Below, one piece after another: positions 45,912 through 54,588 of a DNA stretch of 64,000 nucleotides. Made by a program: the position numbers and the translations under genes. Origin of the DNA: Palsa-883 sp963847615 (GTDB taxonomy: Bacteria; Pseudomonadota; Alphaproteobacteria; Acetobacterales; Acetobacteraceae); contig CAWKAN010000017.1 in assembly GCA_963847615.1 (NCBI GenBank), forward strand, positions 310,001 through 374,000, in the 5' to 3' direction. The stretch's first letter is position 1. Each line of letters begins with the position of its first letter. Under the pieces are notes generated by a model. It was not told the origin of the DNA and did no database searches. It worked only from the letters and a program-made list of their open reading frames with translations.

Positions 45912-47216
45912 GTGACCGCTGAGGCGCCCCGCGCGGGTTCAACCCGCGCGGGCCCCACCCGCGCCGCGGTCATCCTGCCGTGGGAACACGCAGCGGAAGC
46001 GGGCGATCATGCACGTGCGGCCGGTGCGCGGCTGGCCGAGGCGGTCGGATTGGCCGCCTCGATCGGCCTCGTGGTGGTGCATGAGGCGATTCTGCCGCTG
46101 CGCGCCCGGCGCCCAAGAACCTTGCTCGGCGAGGGGCAGGTGGCGACGCAGGGCGAAGCGATCGCCGAACGCGACGTCACCGTGGTGATCGTCGATGCCA
46201 CGCTGTCGCCGGTGCAGCAGCGCAACCTGGAACGCGCCTGGGCCTGCAAAGTGATCGACCGCACCGGGCTGATCCTCGACATCTTCGGCGAACGGGCGGC
46301 GACGCGCGAGGGCGCGCTGCAGGTCGAACTGGCCCATCTGGACTACCAGCGCTCGCGCCTGGTGCGGTCCTGGACCCATCTGGAGCGCCAGCGCGGCGGC
46401 TTCGGCTTTCTCGGCGGCCCCGGCGAGACGCAGATCGAGGCCGACCGGCGGCTGATCGGCGACCGCATCGTGCGGCTGAAGAAGGAGCTGGAGCAGGTGC
46501 GGCGCACGCGCGGCCTGCACCGTTCGGCGCGCCGGCGCGTGCCGTTCCCGGTGATCGCCCTGGTCGGCTACACGAATGCCGGAAAATCAACGCTGTTCAA
46601 TGCGTTGACCGGCGCCGAGGTGACCGCGCGCGACCAGCTCTTCGCCACCCTCGACCCGACGATGCGCGGCCTGCGGTTACCCTCGGGGCGCCGCGTCATC
46701 CTGTCCGACACCGTCGGCTTCATCAGCGACCTGCCGCACGAACTGGTCGCCGCCTTCCGCGCCACGCTGGAGGAAGTCGCGGAAGCGGATGTGATCCTGC
46801 ACGTCCGCGACGTGGCGCATCCCGACACCGCGGCCCAACGCGCCGACGTGGTCGAGGTGCTGGACTCGATGGTGGCCGACGCCACGCTCGATGCCGACTG
46901 GCGGTCGCGCTGCATCGAGGTGCTGAACAAGGCCGACCTGCTGGGCGGCGTGGCGCAGGTGGCGGTGCGCGGCGACGGCGTCGCGGTTTCGGCCATCACC
47001 GGCGAGGGGCTGGCCGCGCTGACTGCGGCGATCGACGCCCGGATCGCCGCCGGGATGGAGCAGGTGGACTACGCCATCGCCCACGCGGACGGCGCCAGGC
47101 TGGCCTGGCTGTATCAACACGGCGAGGTGCTGGAGCGCACCGACGATGATGATGCAACGCGGGTCAAGGTGCGCCTGCTGCCGGCCGACCGCGCGCGGTT
47201 TGAACGCCTTCAGTGA
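45912..47216 (+). CDS. hflX: Ribosome-associated GTPase HflX
   Basis: A 434-residue GTPase that splits stalled or stressed ribosomes. The N-terminal HflX domain includes LPLRARRPRTLLGEGQVATQ and GGFGFLGGPGETQIEADRRL. The G domain begins at about 218 with VGYTNAGKSTLFNALTGAEV, then SDTVGFISDLPHELVAAFRA and VLNKADLLGG. A GTG at 45912 is taken as the start; the first 15 residues are encoded by a GC-rich palindrome and may not be translated. The stop codon starts the chain of mini-ORFs at 47216. Confidence 0.94.
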   Translation: MTAEAPRAGSTRAGPTRAAVILPWEHAAEAGDHARAAGARLAEAVGLAASIGLVVVHEAILPLRARRPRTLLGEGQVATQGEAIAERDVTVVIVDATLSPVQQRNLERAWACKVIDRTGLILDIFGERAATREGALQVELAHLDYQRSRLVRSWTHLERQRGGFGFLGGPGETQIEADRRLIGDRIVRLKKELEQVRRTRGLHRSARRRVPFPVIALVGYTNAGKSTLFNALTGAEVTARDQLFATLDPTMRGLRLPSGRRVILSDTVGFISDLPHELVAAFRATLEEVAEADVILHVRDVAHPDTAAQRADVVEVLDSMVADATLDADWRSRCIEVLNKADLLGGVAQVAVRGDGVAVSAITGEGLAALTAAIDARIAAGMEQVDYAIAHADGARLAWLYQHGEVLERTDDDDATRVKVRLLPADRARFERLQ

Positions 47217-47272
47217 TGCTCGGCCGATGACGTCCAGCCGATGACGTTGATCCAATGATCTTGACCCGATGA
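47216..47272 (+). other. Chain of four overlapping mini-ORFs between hflX and the next gene
   Basis: From the hflX stop (TGA 47214-47216) there follow: ATG 47216 (MLGR stop), ATG 47227 (MTSSR stop), ATG 47241 (MTLIQ stop), ATG 47255 (MILTR stop), then ATG 47269 of the IMPase-like gene. The hflX stop shares its last base with the first ATG (TGATG), and each later stop overlaps the next start as ATGA. The last three units and the final start lie on four tandem 14-bp repeats of the type CCGATGACGTYNAN (47224-47279). Confidence 0.8.
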
Positions 47273-48100
47273 CGTTCACCGTGGGCGAGCTTGCCGCCCT
47301 GGCGGCGCTGCTGCGCCAGGCGGGGCGCGCCGAAGTGATGCCGCGGTTCCGCAACCTTGGCCCCGGCGCCGTGCGCAGCAAGACCGACGCGCTGGATGTG
47401 GTGACCGAGGCCGACACGGCGGCGGAGGCGGTGATCACCGCCGGCCTGCTGCATCGGTTCCCGGGCGCGATCGTGGTGGGCGAGGAAGCGACCGCCGCCG
47501 ATCCGTCGCTGCTGTTGCGCCTGGGCGCTGCCGATCTTGCTTTCGTGGTGGATCCGGTCGACGGCACGGCCAACTTCGCCGACGGCGTGCCGCTGTTCGG
47601 CGTCATGGCGGCGGCGCTGATCCGCGGCGAGGTGGTTGCGGCTGCCATCCACGACCCGGTCGGTGACGACCATGTGCTGGCGTTGCGCGGCGAGGGGGCA
47701 TGGCGAGAAACGCCGGACGGCGGGCGTGAGACGCTGCACGTCGCCGCCCCGGCGGCGGTCGAGGCCATGATCGGCTGCGTGTCGTGGCGTTTCCTGCCGC
47801 CGGCGCAGCGCCTAACGGTGTGTGGCAACCTGCCGCGCGTGGCGTCGACCTGGGGGTTTCGCTGCGCCGCGCACGAGGTACCGCATGGCTGCGGCGGGGC
47901 ACCTGCATTTCCTGCTGTTCAACCGGCTGTACCCCTGGGATCATGCGCCCGGCTGGCTGGTGCATCGGGAGGCCGGCGGTTATGCGGCCGCGTTCGATGG
48001 CAGTGCATACCGGCCGACAAGCTGCGATGGCGGACTGATCGTGGCGCCGGACAAGGCAAGCTGGGAAGCGCTGCGCACCGCCCTGCTGGGCGAGCCCTAG
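47269..48100 (+). pseudogene. Inositol monophosphatase-family protein, frameshifted
   Basis: An IMPase/FIG-fold phosphatase. Metal-binding motifs are VVGEEATAAD and VVDPVDGTANFADGVPLFGV (DPxDGT). At about 47878 one extra G shifts the frame; YRMAAAGHLHFLLFNRLYPW, DHAPGWLVHREAGGYAAAFD (the WDxxPG-type motif) and the C-terminus are read in +1 to a stop at 48100. Correcting it gives 276 residues, a normal length. The start is the last of a series of ATGs in tandem repeats after hflX. Confidence 0.78.
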
Positions 48101-48202
48101 CCCACATCTTCCGCACTTTCGCCGGCGCCGCGCGGTCCTCGGCACGACAAGACCCTGCGTTGTCATCGTGCGGCAGGCTGAGAAATGCGGCCGCGGCAAT
48201 TC

Positions 48203-48360
48203 TCATTTCGGTTGATCCGAACGCCTCTCCCCGTCATGGCCGGGCCCTGGTCCCCGGGTCGTCGTCCCGGGGATCACCCGGCCATCCGCCCGCCACCGGC
48301 GGTGCGTGGGTGGAAGGAGCCTGCCGGCCGAGACGGAGAGGCAACGTCGTCCGGCCAAAA
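48203..48360. repeat. Palindromic element type II, copy 1
   Basis: Begins TCATTTCGGTTGATCCGAAC, then CGCCTCTCCCCGTCATGGCC, and ends GAGACGGAGAGGCAACGTCG-TCCGGCCAAAA. The CCTCTCYCCGT and ACGGAGAGG arms are complementary; inside lie smaller palindromes (CCCCGGGTCGTCGTCCCGGGG). A second copy at 49341-49473 has the same ends but a different interior. It fills most of the gene-free 48101-48425. Confidence 0.75.
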
Positions 48361-48425
48361 TGCGACGTGCTGACCCGGGCCGGTCGGGCTGGTGTTTTGC
48401 GCCGGCCTATCTGTATCATGTTGCG

Positions 48426-49289
48426 ATGCAAGATAGGCACGTCATCCAGAGTGGCTATCTGACCGCCGCGATCAAGGCGGATGGGGCCGAGCTCTGCTCG
48501 CTGTGCGATGCCACCGGCGAGGAGATGCTGTGGCAGGCGCTGCCGGTCTGGCCCCGCCACGCGCCGGTGCTGTTTCCGATCGTTGGGCGGCTGAAGAACG
48601 ACACGCTGCGCCACAATGGCCGCAGCTACCGGCTGACCCAGCACGGTTTCGCCCGCGACCGGCGCTTCGCCTGGCTGAACCGCAGCGTGTCGTCCTGCCG
48701 GCTGGTGCTGCATGACGACGCCGAGACCCGCGCCGTCTATCCGTTCGCGTTTCGCTTCGAGGTGGCCTTCGCGCTGGAGGACGACGCGCTGGTCAACAGC
48801 TTCACCATCATCAACACCGGGCGCGAGACGCTGCCGGCCTCGGTCGGGGCACACCCGGCGTTCCGCTGGCCGTTGCGCGACGGGATCGACAAGACGGCGC
48901 ACAGGCTGGAATTCGACCGCCCCGAGCCGGCGCCGATCAGGCGGCTGGCCGGCGGGCTGCTGGGTGCGCCGCAGCCGACGCCGATCCAGGGGTCGATCCT
49001 GCCGCTCGACCCGGCGCTGTTCGCGGCCGATGCGATCATCCTGGACCAGCTCGCCAGTTCGTCGGTCCGTTTTACCGCGCCGGGCGCCGAGGCGATCGAG
49101 GTGGCGTGGGAGGGGTTCCGCCAGCTTGGCATCTGGATGCGCCCGGGCGGCGACTTCCTGTGCATCGAGCCGTGGTACGGCACCCATAGCCCGGCCGAGT
49201 TCGACGGCGCGTTCCGTGACAAGCCGGGACTTCTGCTGATCCCGCCAAATGAACGGCGGGTGCTGACGATGCGGGTCAGGCTGTGCTGA
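48426..49289 (+). CDS. Aldose 1-epimerase family protein (LacX-like)
   Basis: A 287-residue galactose-mutarotase-like protein. It begins MQDRHVIQSGYLTAAIKADG, with LPVWPRHAPVLFPIVGRLKN, the catalytic-region QHGFARDRRF, ASVGAHPAFRWPL and the catalytic glutamate in LCIEPWYGTHSPAEF. Relatives interconvert sugar anomers; the exact sugar is unknown. It is flanked on both sides by type II palindromic elements. Confidence 0.83.
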   Translation: MQDRHVIQSGYLTAAIKADGAELCSLCDATGEEMLWQALPVWPRHAPVLFPIVGRLKNDTLRHNGRSYRLTQHGFARDRRFAWLNRSVSSCRLVLHDDAETRAVYPFAFRFEVAFALEDDALVNSFTIINTGRETLPASVGAHPAFRWPLRDGIDKTAHRLEFDRPEPAPIRRLAGGLLGAPQPTPIQGSILPLDPALFAADAIILDQLASSSVRFTAPGAEAIEVAWEGFRQLGIWMRPGGDFLCIEPWYGTHSPAEFDGAFRDKPGLLLIPPNERRVLTMRVRLC

Positions 49290-49340
49290 GCCGTCTGTGA
49301 CGGTCCCACTTGCGATCGCCTGGCCGGACATCAGCCATGC

Positions 49341-49473
49341 TCATTTTGGCTGATCCGGGCAGCCTCTCTCCGTCATGGCCGGGCTTGTCCCGGCCATCCG
49401 CCCCCCACCGGCGGTGCCTAGATCGCCGGCTCAAGCCCGGCCCTGACGGAGAGGCAACATCGTCCGGCCAAAA
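49341..49473. repeat. Palindromic element type II, copy 2
   Basis: TCATTTTGGCTGATCCGGGC then AGCCTCTCTCCGTCATGGCC at the left; CTGACGGAGAGGCAACATCG-TCCGGCCAAAA at the right. The arms pair over GCCTCTCTCCGTCA with TGACGGAGAGGC. The interior has GGCCGGGCTTGTCCCGGCC and CGCCGGCTCAAGCCCGGCC. The rest of 49290-49672 holds no gene. Confidence 0.78.
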
Positions 49474-49672
49474 GGAGAGTTCTGGCCGGACACGTTGCCT
49501 TGCTGTTTGGATACCGTATCAGACAGGCTCCGCGTCTTCCCCGGTTGGCCTGCGCGGGGATAGCTGCGTTCGCGCCGATTAGCGGATAGTCTCGCACCGC
49601 GGAGGCCGCCCGCTCGCCGCCAATCAACCGCAGCCCACCGGATCGAGAAACCCTGGGATCGAACGCGCCCCG

Positions 49673-51367
49673 ATGACGCTGCCGCCCGCCCTGCTGCCGT
49701 TGCGAAACCGGATGTTCCGCCTGCTGTGGCTGGCCAATGTGGTCGTCTGGCTCGGCACCTGGCTGCAGAACACCGGCGCCGGCTGGCTGATGACCACGCT
49801 CGACCCCAACCCGATGGTCGTCGCCATGGTGCAGGCGGCCACCATCCTGCCGGTGTTCCTGCTGGCACTGCCCGGCGGCGCGCTGGCCGACATCGTCGAT
49901 CGGCGGCTGTTCCTGATCGTCACGCAGGCGCTGACCATGCTCGCGGCCGCGGCGCTGGCGATCCTGACCCTGCTGCACGCCACGACCGCCTGGAGCCTGC
50001 TGGCGTTCACCTTCCTGATCGGTGTCGGCTCGGCGCTAACCGCGCCGGCGTGGAGCGCCTCGGTGCCCGAGCTGGTGCCGCGCTGGGATCTGGTGCAGGC
50101 GGTGGCGCTGAACGGCATCGGCTTCAACCTGGCGCGCGCCATCGGACCGGCGCTGGCCGGGTTCCTGGTCGCGCTGGCCGGCTCCGGCCTGACGTTCTCG
50201 TTGTTCGTGCTGACGTTTCCGGCGGTCATCGGCGCCCTGCTGCTGTGGCGGCGCCGGCCGCACAGCAGCGGGTTGCCGCGCGAGCATCTGGTCAGCGCCA
50301 TGCGCGCCGGCATGCGCTTCGTGCGCAACACGCCGGCGATGCGGTTCGCCATGCTGCGGGCCTTCGCCTACTCGATCCCGGCCGCCGCGCCGTGGGCGCT
50401 GCTGCCGCTGGTGGTGCGCGAGCAACTGCATCTCGGCGCCGGGATGTACGGCGTGATCCTCGGGCTGATGGGGGTCGGCGGCGTGTCCTCCGGCATGCTG
50501 CTGCCGCGGCTGCGCGGGCATTTCAGCCGCAGCAGCATCGTGCTGGGTGCCTCGTTGTGCTCCTGCGCCGGGGTGGCGGCGCTGGGCCTGGCGCGCCACT
50601 GGCTGCCGGCCTCGGCCGCCATGCTGCTGTTCGGGCTGGGTTGGGTGGCGGCCTATTCGACCCTGCAGGCGGCGGCGCAGCTCAGCGCGCCGCCCTGGGT
50701 GCGGGCCCGCTCGCTGGCGATCTACCAGCTCGCGCAGAACGGGGCGCTCACCCTCGGGTCATTCGGCTGGGGCTGGCTTGGCAGCCTGCTCGGCCTGTCG
50801 GGCACGCTGGTGGTCGCCGCCGGGGTCGGCATTGGGCTGGCGATCGCGGTGCGCGGCTTCGGCCTCGACTACGTCGCGCGCGCGGTGCCGCGCGATGCCG
50901 CGCCGCCGCCGGAACCGGAAGCGCCGGCCCCCGAGTTGGTCCAGGTGCTGCGCAGCGCCCACGGCCGCGTGATGGAGATGATGCACTACCGGGTGCGGCC
51001 CGAGGAGCGCGAGACCTATCTGGCCGCGATGGAGGACGTCCGCCTGGTGCGCGGGCGGACCGGGGCGCTGTTCTGGCAGCTCTACGAGGATATCGCCCAC
51101 CCCGAGGGGTGGCTGGAGGTCTGGTCGGTGGAAAACTGGACGGACCACCTGCGCGAGGTAACGCGACTATCGACCGATGATCGCGCGCTGCTGGCCCGCG
51201 TCGCGGTGTTCCGGCGGGACGGGATGGCGCCGCCGCCGGCGCGCTATCTGGCGGTGGATCCGCCGCAGGGCGGTCGGGGGAAGCAAGGGAAGCTCAGGGC
51301 TCCGCCCGGAAACCCGCCGGGGGGCGTTGCCCCCCTGGCCCCCCTCCCCATCACCCACTCCCAGTGA
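49673..51367 (+). CDS. MFS transporter with C-terminal ABM-like domain
   Basis: A 564-residue protein of the EntS/MFS_3 type. The first 400 residues hold about 12 membrane helices (FRLLWLANVVVWLGTWLQNT, VPELVPRWDLVQAVALNGIG). From about 425 a soluble alpha-beta domain follows (VMEMMHYRVRPEERETYLAA to LSTDDRALLARVAVFRRDG), similar to antibiotic-biosynthesis-monooxygenase domains that accompany this MFS group. The last 30 residues, from GGRGKQGKLRAPPGNPPGG, are encoded by palindromic element F, so the natural C-terminus was replaced by repeat-derived sequence. The export substrate is unknown. Confidence 0.83.
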   Translation: MTLPPALLPLRNRMFRLLWLANVVVWLGTWLQNTGAGWLMTTLDPNPMVVAMVQAATILPVFLLALPGGALADIVDRRLFLIVTQALTMLAAAALAILTLLHATTAWSLLAFTFLIGVGSALTAPAWSASVPELVPRWDLVQAVALNGIGFNLARAIGPALAGFLVALAGSGLTFSLFVLTFPAVIGALLLWRRRPHSSGLPREHLVSAMRAGMRFVRNTPAMRFAMLRAFAYSIPAAAPWALLPLVVREQLHLGAGMYGVILGLMGVGGVSSGMLLPRLRGHFSRSSIVLGASLCSCAGVAALGLARHWLPASAAMLLFGLGWVAAYSTLQAAAQLSAPPWVRARSLAIYQLAQNGALTLGSFGWGWLGSLLGLSGTLVVAAGVGIGLAIAVRGFGLDYVARAVPRDAAPPPEPEAPAPELVQVLRSAHGRVMEMMHYRVRPEERETYLAAMEDVRLVRGRTGALFWQLYEDIAHPEGWLEVWSVENWTDHLREVTRLSTDDRALLARVAVFRRDGMAPPPARYLAVDPPQGGRGKQGKLRAPPGNPPGGVAPLAPLPITHSQ

Positions 51368-51456
51368 AGGGTTCCAAGGGCTCGCCCTTGGCGGGGCCCC
51401 AAGGGGCAGCGCCCCGTGGTGGGGTCCGGGGCGAAGCCCAGGCTTTGCTTGCACAC
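51280..51456. repeat. Palindromic element F, half-type
   Basis: GGAAGCAAGGGAAGCTCAGG, CCGGGGGGCGTTGCCCCCC, then directly CCATCACCCACTCCCAGTGA (the right half of a central hairpin whose left half is missing), CCAAGGGCTCGCCCTTGG, CCAAGGGGCAGCGCCCCGTGG and GGGGCGAAGCCC, ending GGCTTTGCTTGC. It overlaps the last 30 codons and stop of the MFS gene. Confidence 0.85.
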
Positions 51457-51475
51457 AACCTGGCCGAAGCCCGGG

Positions 51476-51655
51476 TCAGTGCTGCAGCAGCGCAGCCTCG
51501 TCAAACACGGTGCAGGCCAGGCTGACCAGGCGCCGCGCGGTGCTGATGTAGCCGGCGCGATCGGCTTCCTCGGCCAGCGTGATGAGATGATCGGACAGCG
51601 TGAGCGGGCTGGTTTCGGACGAACGGGTGGTCGGGACGGTGTGCCGGGCGATCAT
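51476..51655 (-). CDS. Small protein of unknown function (59 residues)
   Basis: Begins MIARHTVPTTRSSETSPLTL and continues SDHLITLAEEADRAGYISTA-RRLVSLACTVFDEAALL. The second half is a regular helix-forming sequence. ATG 51655 has AGGGA about 8 bases upstream; an earlier ATG at 51688 would add 11 residues. No family recognised. It lies downstream of the RHH gene on the same strand and just beyond element F. Confidence 0.5.
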   Translation of the reverse strand: MIARHTVPTTRSSETSPLTLSDHLITLAEEADRAGYISTARRLVSLACTVFDEAALLQH

Positions 51656-51723
51656 GAGATTTTCCCTGTCATGGCGGTTTTCGGCCATGCGGAAAGACTG
51701 GGCATCGATTCCTTTCGTAAAAG

Positions 51724-51942
51724 TTAACGCGGCGGGAGGTAATGCCTGAGCGCCACGACCCGCAACGCCGAGGCAAGCGTCCGGCCCGACGCGCGATCGG
51801 CGTCCACCGCCGTCACCAACCCCGAGAGGGACAGGCCGCGCGCGGCGGCGATCGCGGCCAGTGCCGCCCAGAACTCGTCCTCCAGCGCCACCGAGGTGCG
51901 ATGGCCGGCGAGCGAGAAGCTCCGCTTGGTCAGACCGCTCAC
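51724..51942 (-). CDS. Ribbon-helix-helix DNA-binding protein
   Basis: A 72-residue RHH_4-type protein: MSGLTKRSFSLAGHRTSVAL supplies the DNA-contacting strand (RSFSLAGHRTSVAL), EDEFWAALAAIAAARGLSLS and GLVTAVDADRASGRTLASAL the two helices. It ends LRVVALRHYLPPR. Probably a small repressor. The ATG at 51942 overlaps the stop of queG (ATGA), so it is co-translated with the queuosine genes. Confidence 0.8.
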   Translation of the reverse strand: MSGLTKRSFSLAGHRTSVALEDEFWAALAAIAAARGLSLSGLVTAVDADRASGRTLASALRVVALRHYLPPR

Positions 51943-53004
51943 CCATCGCCCCCTTCCAGACGCCGCACCGCCCAGGACGCCGCCTCCGCCACCACGGGAT
52001 CGGCATCGTCCAGCCGCGCGGTGGTCGCCGCCAGCAACGCCCGGTCGCCGGCGTTGCCGATGGCAACCAGCACGTTGCGCACGAAGCGGCCGCGGCCGAT
52101 GCGCTTGATCGGCGAGGCGCTGAACATGGTGCGGAACCCGGCGTCATCCAAGGCCGCGAGTGTCGCCAGATGCGGCGCGGTCAGCTCGGCGCGCGGCCGC
52201 AGCCCCGGGGTGGTGGCGGCGCGGGCGAAACGATTCCACGGGCAGACCGCCAGGCAGTCGTCGCAGCCGTAGATGCGATTGCCCATCAGCGGACGCAACG
52301 CGAGCGGGATCGGGCCGGCGTGCTCGATCGTGAGATAGGAGATGCAGCGCGTCGCATCGAGCCGATATGGCGCCGGGAACGCCTTGGTTGGGCACACATC
52401 GAGACAGCGTGCGCAGGTTCCGCAATGGTCGGGGTGCGGCGCGTCGGCGGCGAGGTCCAGCGTGGTGTAGATCTCGCCCAGGAACAGCCAGGAGCCGTGC
52501 CGACGCGAGACCAGGTTGGTGTGCTTGCCCTGCCAGCCCAGGCCGGCCCGCGCGGCCAGCGGCTTCTCCATGACCGGCGCGGTATCGACGAAGACCTTGA
52601 CGGCGGGTGCCGCCGCCGGCGGACCGCAGCGTGCGACGATGAACTGCGCGAGGGTTTTCAGTTTGCCTTTCAAAATGCCGTGATAGTCGCGGTTGCGCGC
52701 ATAGACCGAGATCGTTCCGCGATCGCGCAGCGCCAGCGTGGCGAGCGGATCGTCCTCCGGCGCATAGGACAGGCCCAGCGCGATCACGCTGCGCGCCTCC
52801 GGCCACAGCGACCGCGGATTGGCGCGCTGTTCGCTGCGCGCGGCGAGCCAGTCCATCTCGCCGTGCTGGCCGGCGGCGAGGAAATCGACCAGGCGCTGGC
52901 GGGCCTCGGGCGCCGAGTTCGGCACGGCAGAAGCCGATCGCATCGAACCCCATGGCAAGGGCGCGATCGCGGATGCGGGCGCGCGGGTCCTTAGCCGCGG
53001 CCAC
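51939..53004 (-). pseudogene. queG: Epoxyqueuosine reductase QueG, frameshifted
   Basis: QueG reduces epoxyqueuosine to queuosine in tRNA, using cobalamin and two 4Fe-4S clusters. The start frame (GTG 53004) gives MAAAKDPRARIRDRALAMGF and DAIGFCRAEL; at about 52914 one extra base shifts the frame, and PEARQRLVDFLAAGQHGEMD-WLAARSEQRANP continues in +1. The rest is intact, with both cluster motifs (CGTCARCLDVCPTKAF and GCDDCLAVCPWNRFAR) and a C-terminal HEAT-like part. Corrected length is 354 residues. Start overlaps the queF stop by 14 bases. Confidence 0.85.
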
Positions 53005-53455
53005 GATAGGGCGCCACGTCCTGCGGCGGGATCCAGGCGCCCTCGGGCGGCGTGCCGGTCTGGTAGAACACGTCGATCGGCATGCCGCCGCGCGGATACC
53101 AATAGCCGCCGATGCGCAGCCAGACCGGGTCGAGTGCGGCGATCAGCCGTTGCGCGATCAGCATGGTGCAGGCCTCGTGGAAGGCGCCATGGTTGCGGAA
53201 CGATCCGAGGAACAGCTTGAGCGACTTGCTCTCGATGATCCAGTCGCGCGGGACATAGTCGATGACGATATGCGCGAAGTCCGGCTGGCCGGTGAGCGGG
53301 CACAGCGCGGTGAACTCCGGGCAGGTGAAGCGCACGAGATAGTGTGTGCCGGTGGCCGGGTTGTGCACGCGTTCGAGGCTGGCCGCGTCGGGGCTCGCGG
53401 GCAGGGCGGCGGGTCTGCCGAGCTGGGTCAGGCCGGCGTGCGGGTCCTCGGTCAT
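52991..53455 (-). CDS. queF: NADPH-dependent 7-cyano-7-deazaguanine reductase
   Basis: A 154-residue unimodular QueF that reduces preQ0 to preQ1. The catalytic cysteine is C52 in FTALCPLTGQPDFAHIVIDY, and the substrate-binding block is ESKSLKLFLGSFRNHGAFHE. It begins MTEDPHAGLTQLGRPAALPA. The ATG overlaps the tgt stop (ATGA). Sequence and length are normal. Confidence 0.95.
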   Translation of the reverse strand: MTEDPHAGLTQLGRPAALPASPDAASLERVHNPATGTHYLVRFTCPEFTALCPLTGQPDFAHIVIDYVPRDWIIESKSLKLFLGSFRNHGAFHEACTMLIAQRLIAALDPVWLRIGGYWYPRGGMPIDVFYQTGTPPEGAWIPPQDVAPYRGRG

Positions 53456-54588
53456 GCGTCGTCCTCCGGCGCTTGCCAGGCGGCGCTTGTGGCCGCGGCG
53501 AAGTCGTGCAGCCTGCCGGCGACGATGGCGGCGCGCAGGTCGTGCATCAGGCGCTGATAATACGCCAGGTTGTGCCAGGTCAGCAGCATCGGTCCCAGCA
53601 TCTCGGTGGCCTTGAACAGATGGTGCAGGTAGGCGCGCGAATGGCGCGTGCAGGTGGGGCAGGCGCAGGCGGGGTCGAGCGGGCCGGCGTCGTCGGCGAA
53701 GCGGGCGTTGCGCAGGTTGAGGATGCCGTGCGTGGTGAAGGCGCGCGCGGTGCGTCCGCCGCGGGTCGGGATCACGCAGTCGAACATGTCGATGCCGCGC
53801 TGCACCGCGCCGATCAGGTCGGCGGGCGTGCCGACGCCCATCAGGTAGCGCGGGCGGTCGGCCGGCAGGGCGGGGACGGTGGTGTCGAGCACGGCGAACA
53901 TCGTCGCCTGGCCCTCGCCGACCGCGAGGCCGCCGATGGCGTAGCCGTCGAAGCCGATGTCGGTCAGCGCCTCGGCCGCGGCCTGGCGCAGCTCGGGATA
54001 GATGCTGCCCTGCACGATGCCGAACAGGCCGTAGCCCGGGCGCGCAACGAATGCCTGCTTTGACGCCGCGGCCCAGCGCATGGAGAGCTGCATCGAGGCG
54101 CGCGCCTGGTCGGGCGTGGCGGGGTAGGGGGTGCACTCGTCCAACGCCATGGTGATGGTGGCGTCGAGCAGGTGCTGGATCGCGATGGCGCGGGAAGGCG
54201 TCAGGCGGTGCAGGGCGCCGTCGATATGCGACCGGAATGTCACGCCGTCGTCGTCGAGTTTCCGAAGCTTCGCCAGGGACATGATCTGGAAGCCGCCGGA
54301 ATCGGTCAGGATCGGCCCCGGCCAGTCCATGAAGCGGTGCAGTCCGCCGAGTGCCGCGACGCGCTCGGCGCCGGGGCGCAGCATCAGGTGGTAGGTATTG
54401 CCCAGCACGATCGAGGCGCCGGTCGCGCGCACCGCCTCGGCGGTCATCGCCTTGACCGTGCCGGCGGTGCCGACCGGCATGAACACCGGGGTTTCGATCT
54501 CGCCATGCGCGGTGGCGATCACGCCGGCCCGGGCGGCGCCGTCGCTGGCGATGGCGCGATAAGTCAAGGAATTCACGACGCTTTTCAT
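53452..54588 (-). CDS. tgt: tRNA-guanine transglycosylase
   Basis: A 378-residue enzyme that exchanges G34 for preQ1 in tRNAs with GUN anticodons. D96 in ILTDSGGFQIMSLAKL and the nucleophile D270 in GIDMFDCVIPTRGGRTARAF are present. The zinc site is CACPTCTRHSRAYLHHLFKA near 308. It begins MKSVVNSLTYRAIASDGAAR. The ATG overlaps the stop of a 43-codon small gene, and the stop overlaps queF, making a three- or four-gene coupled unit. Confidence 0.96.
   Translation of the reverse strand: MKSVVNSLTYRAIASDGAARAGVIATAHGEIETPVFMPVGTAGTVKAMTAEAVRATGASIVLGNTYHLMLRPGAERVAALGGLHRFMDWPGPILTDSGGFQIMSLAKLRKLDDDGVTFRSHIDGALHRLTPSRAIAIQHLLDATITMALDECTPYPATPDQARASMQLSMRWAAASKQAFVARPGYGLFGIVQGSIYPELRQAAAEALTDIGFDGYAIGGLAVGEGQATMFAVLDTTVPALPADRPRYLMGVGTPADLIGAVQRGIDMFDCVIPTRGGRTARAFTTHGILNLRNARFADDAGPLDPACACPTCTRHSRAYLHHLFKATEMLGPMLLTWHNLAYYQRLMHDLRAAIVAGRLHDFAAATSAAWQAPEDDA

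Noticed and set aside
45925..45955. Terminator between hfq and hflX (CCCGCGCGGGTTCAACCCGCGCGGG-type hairpin)
   Set aside because: It lies within the first codons of hflX as annotated and has no T-run. It may instead mean that hflX starts a little further downstream.
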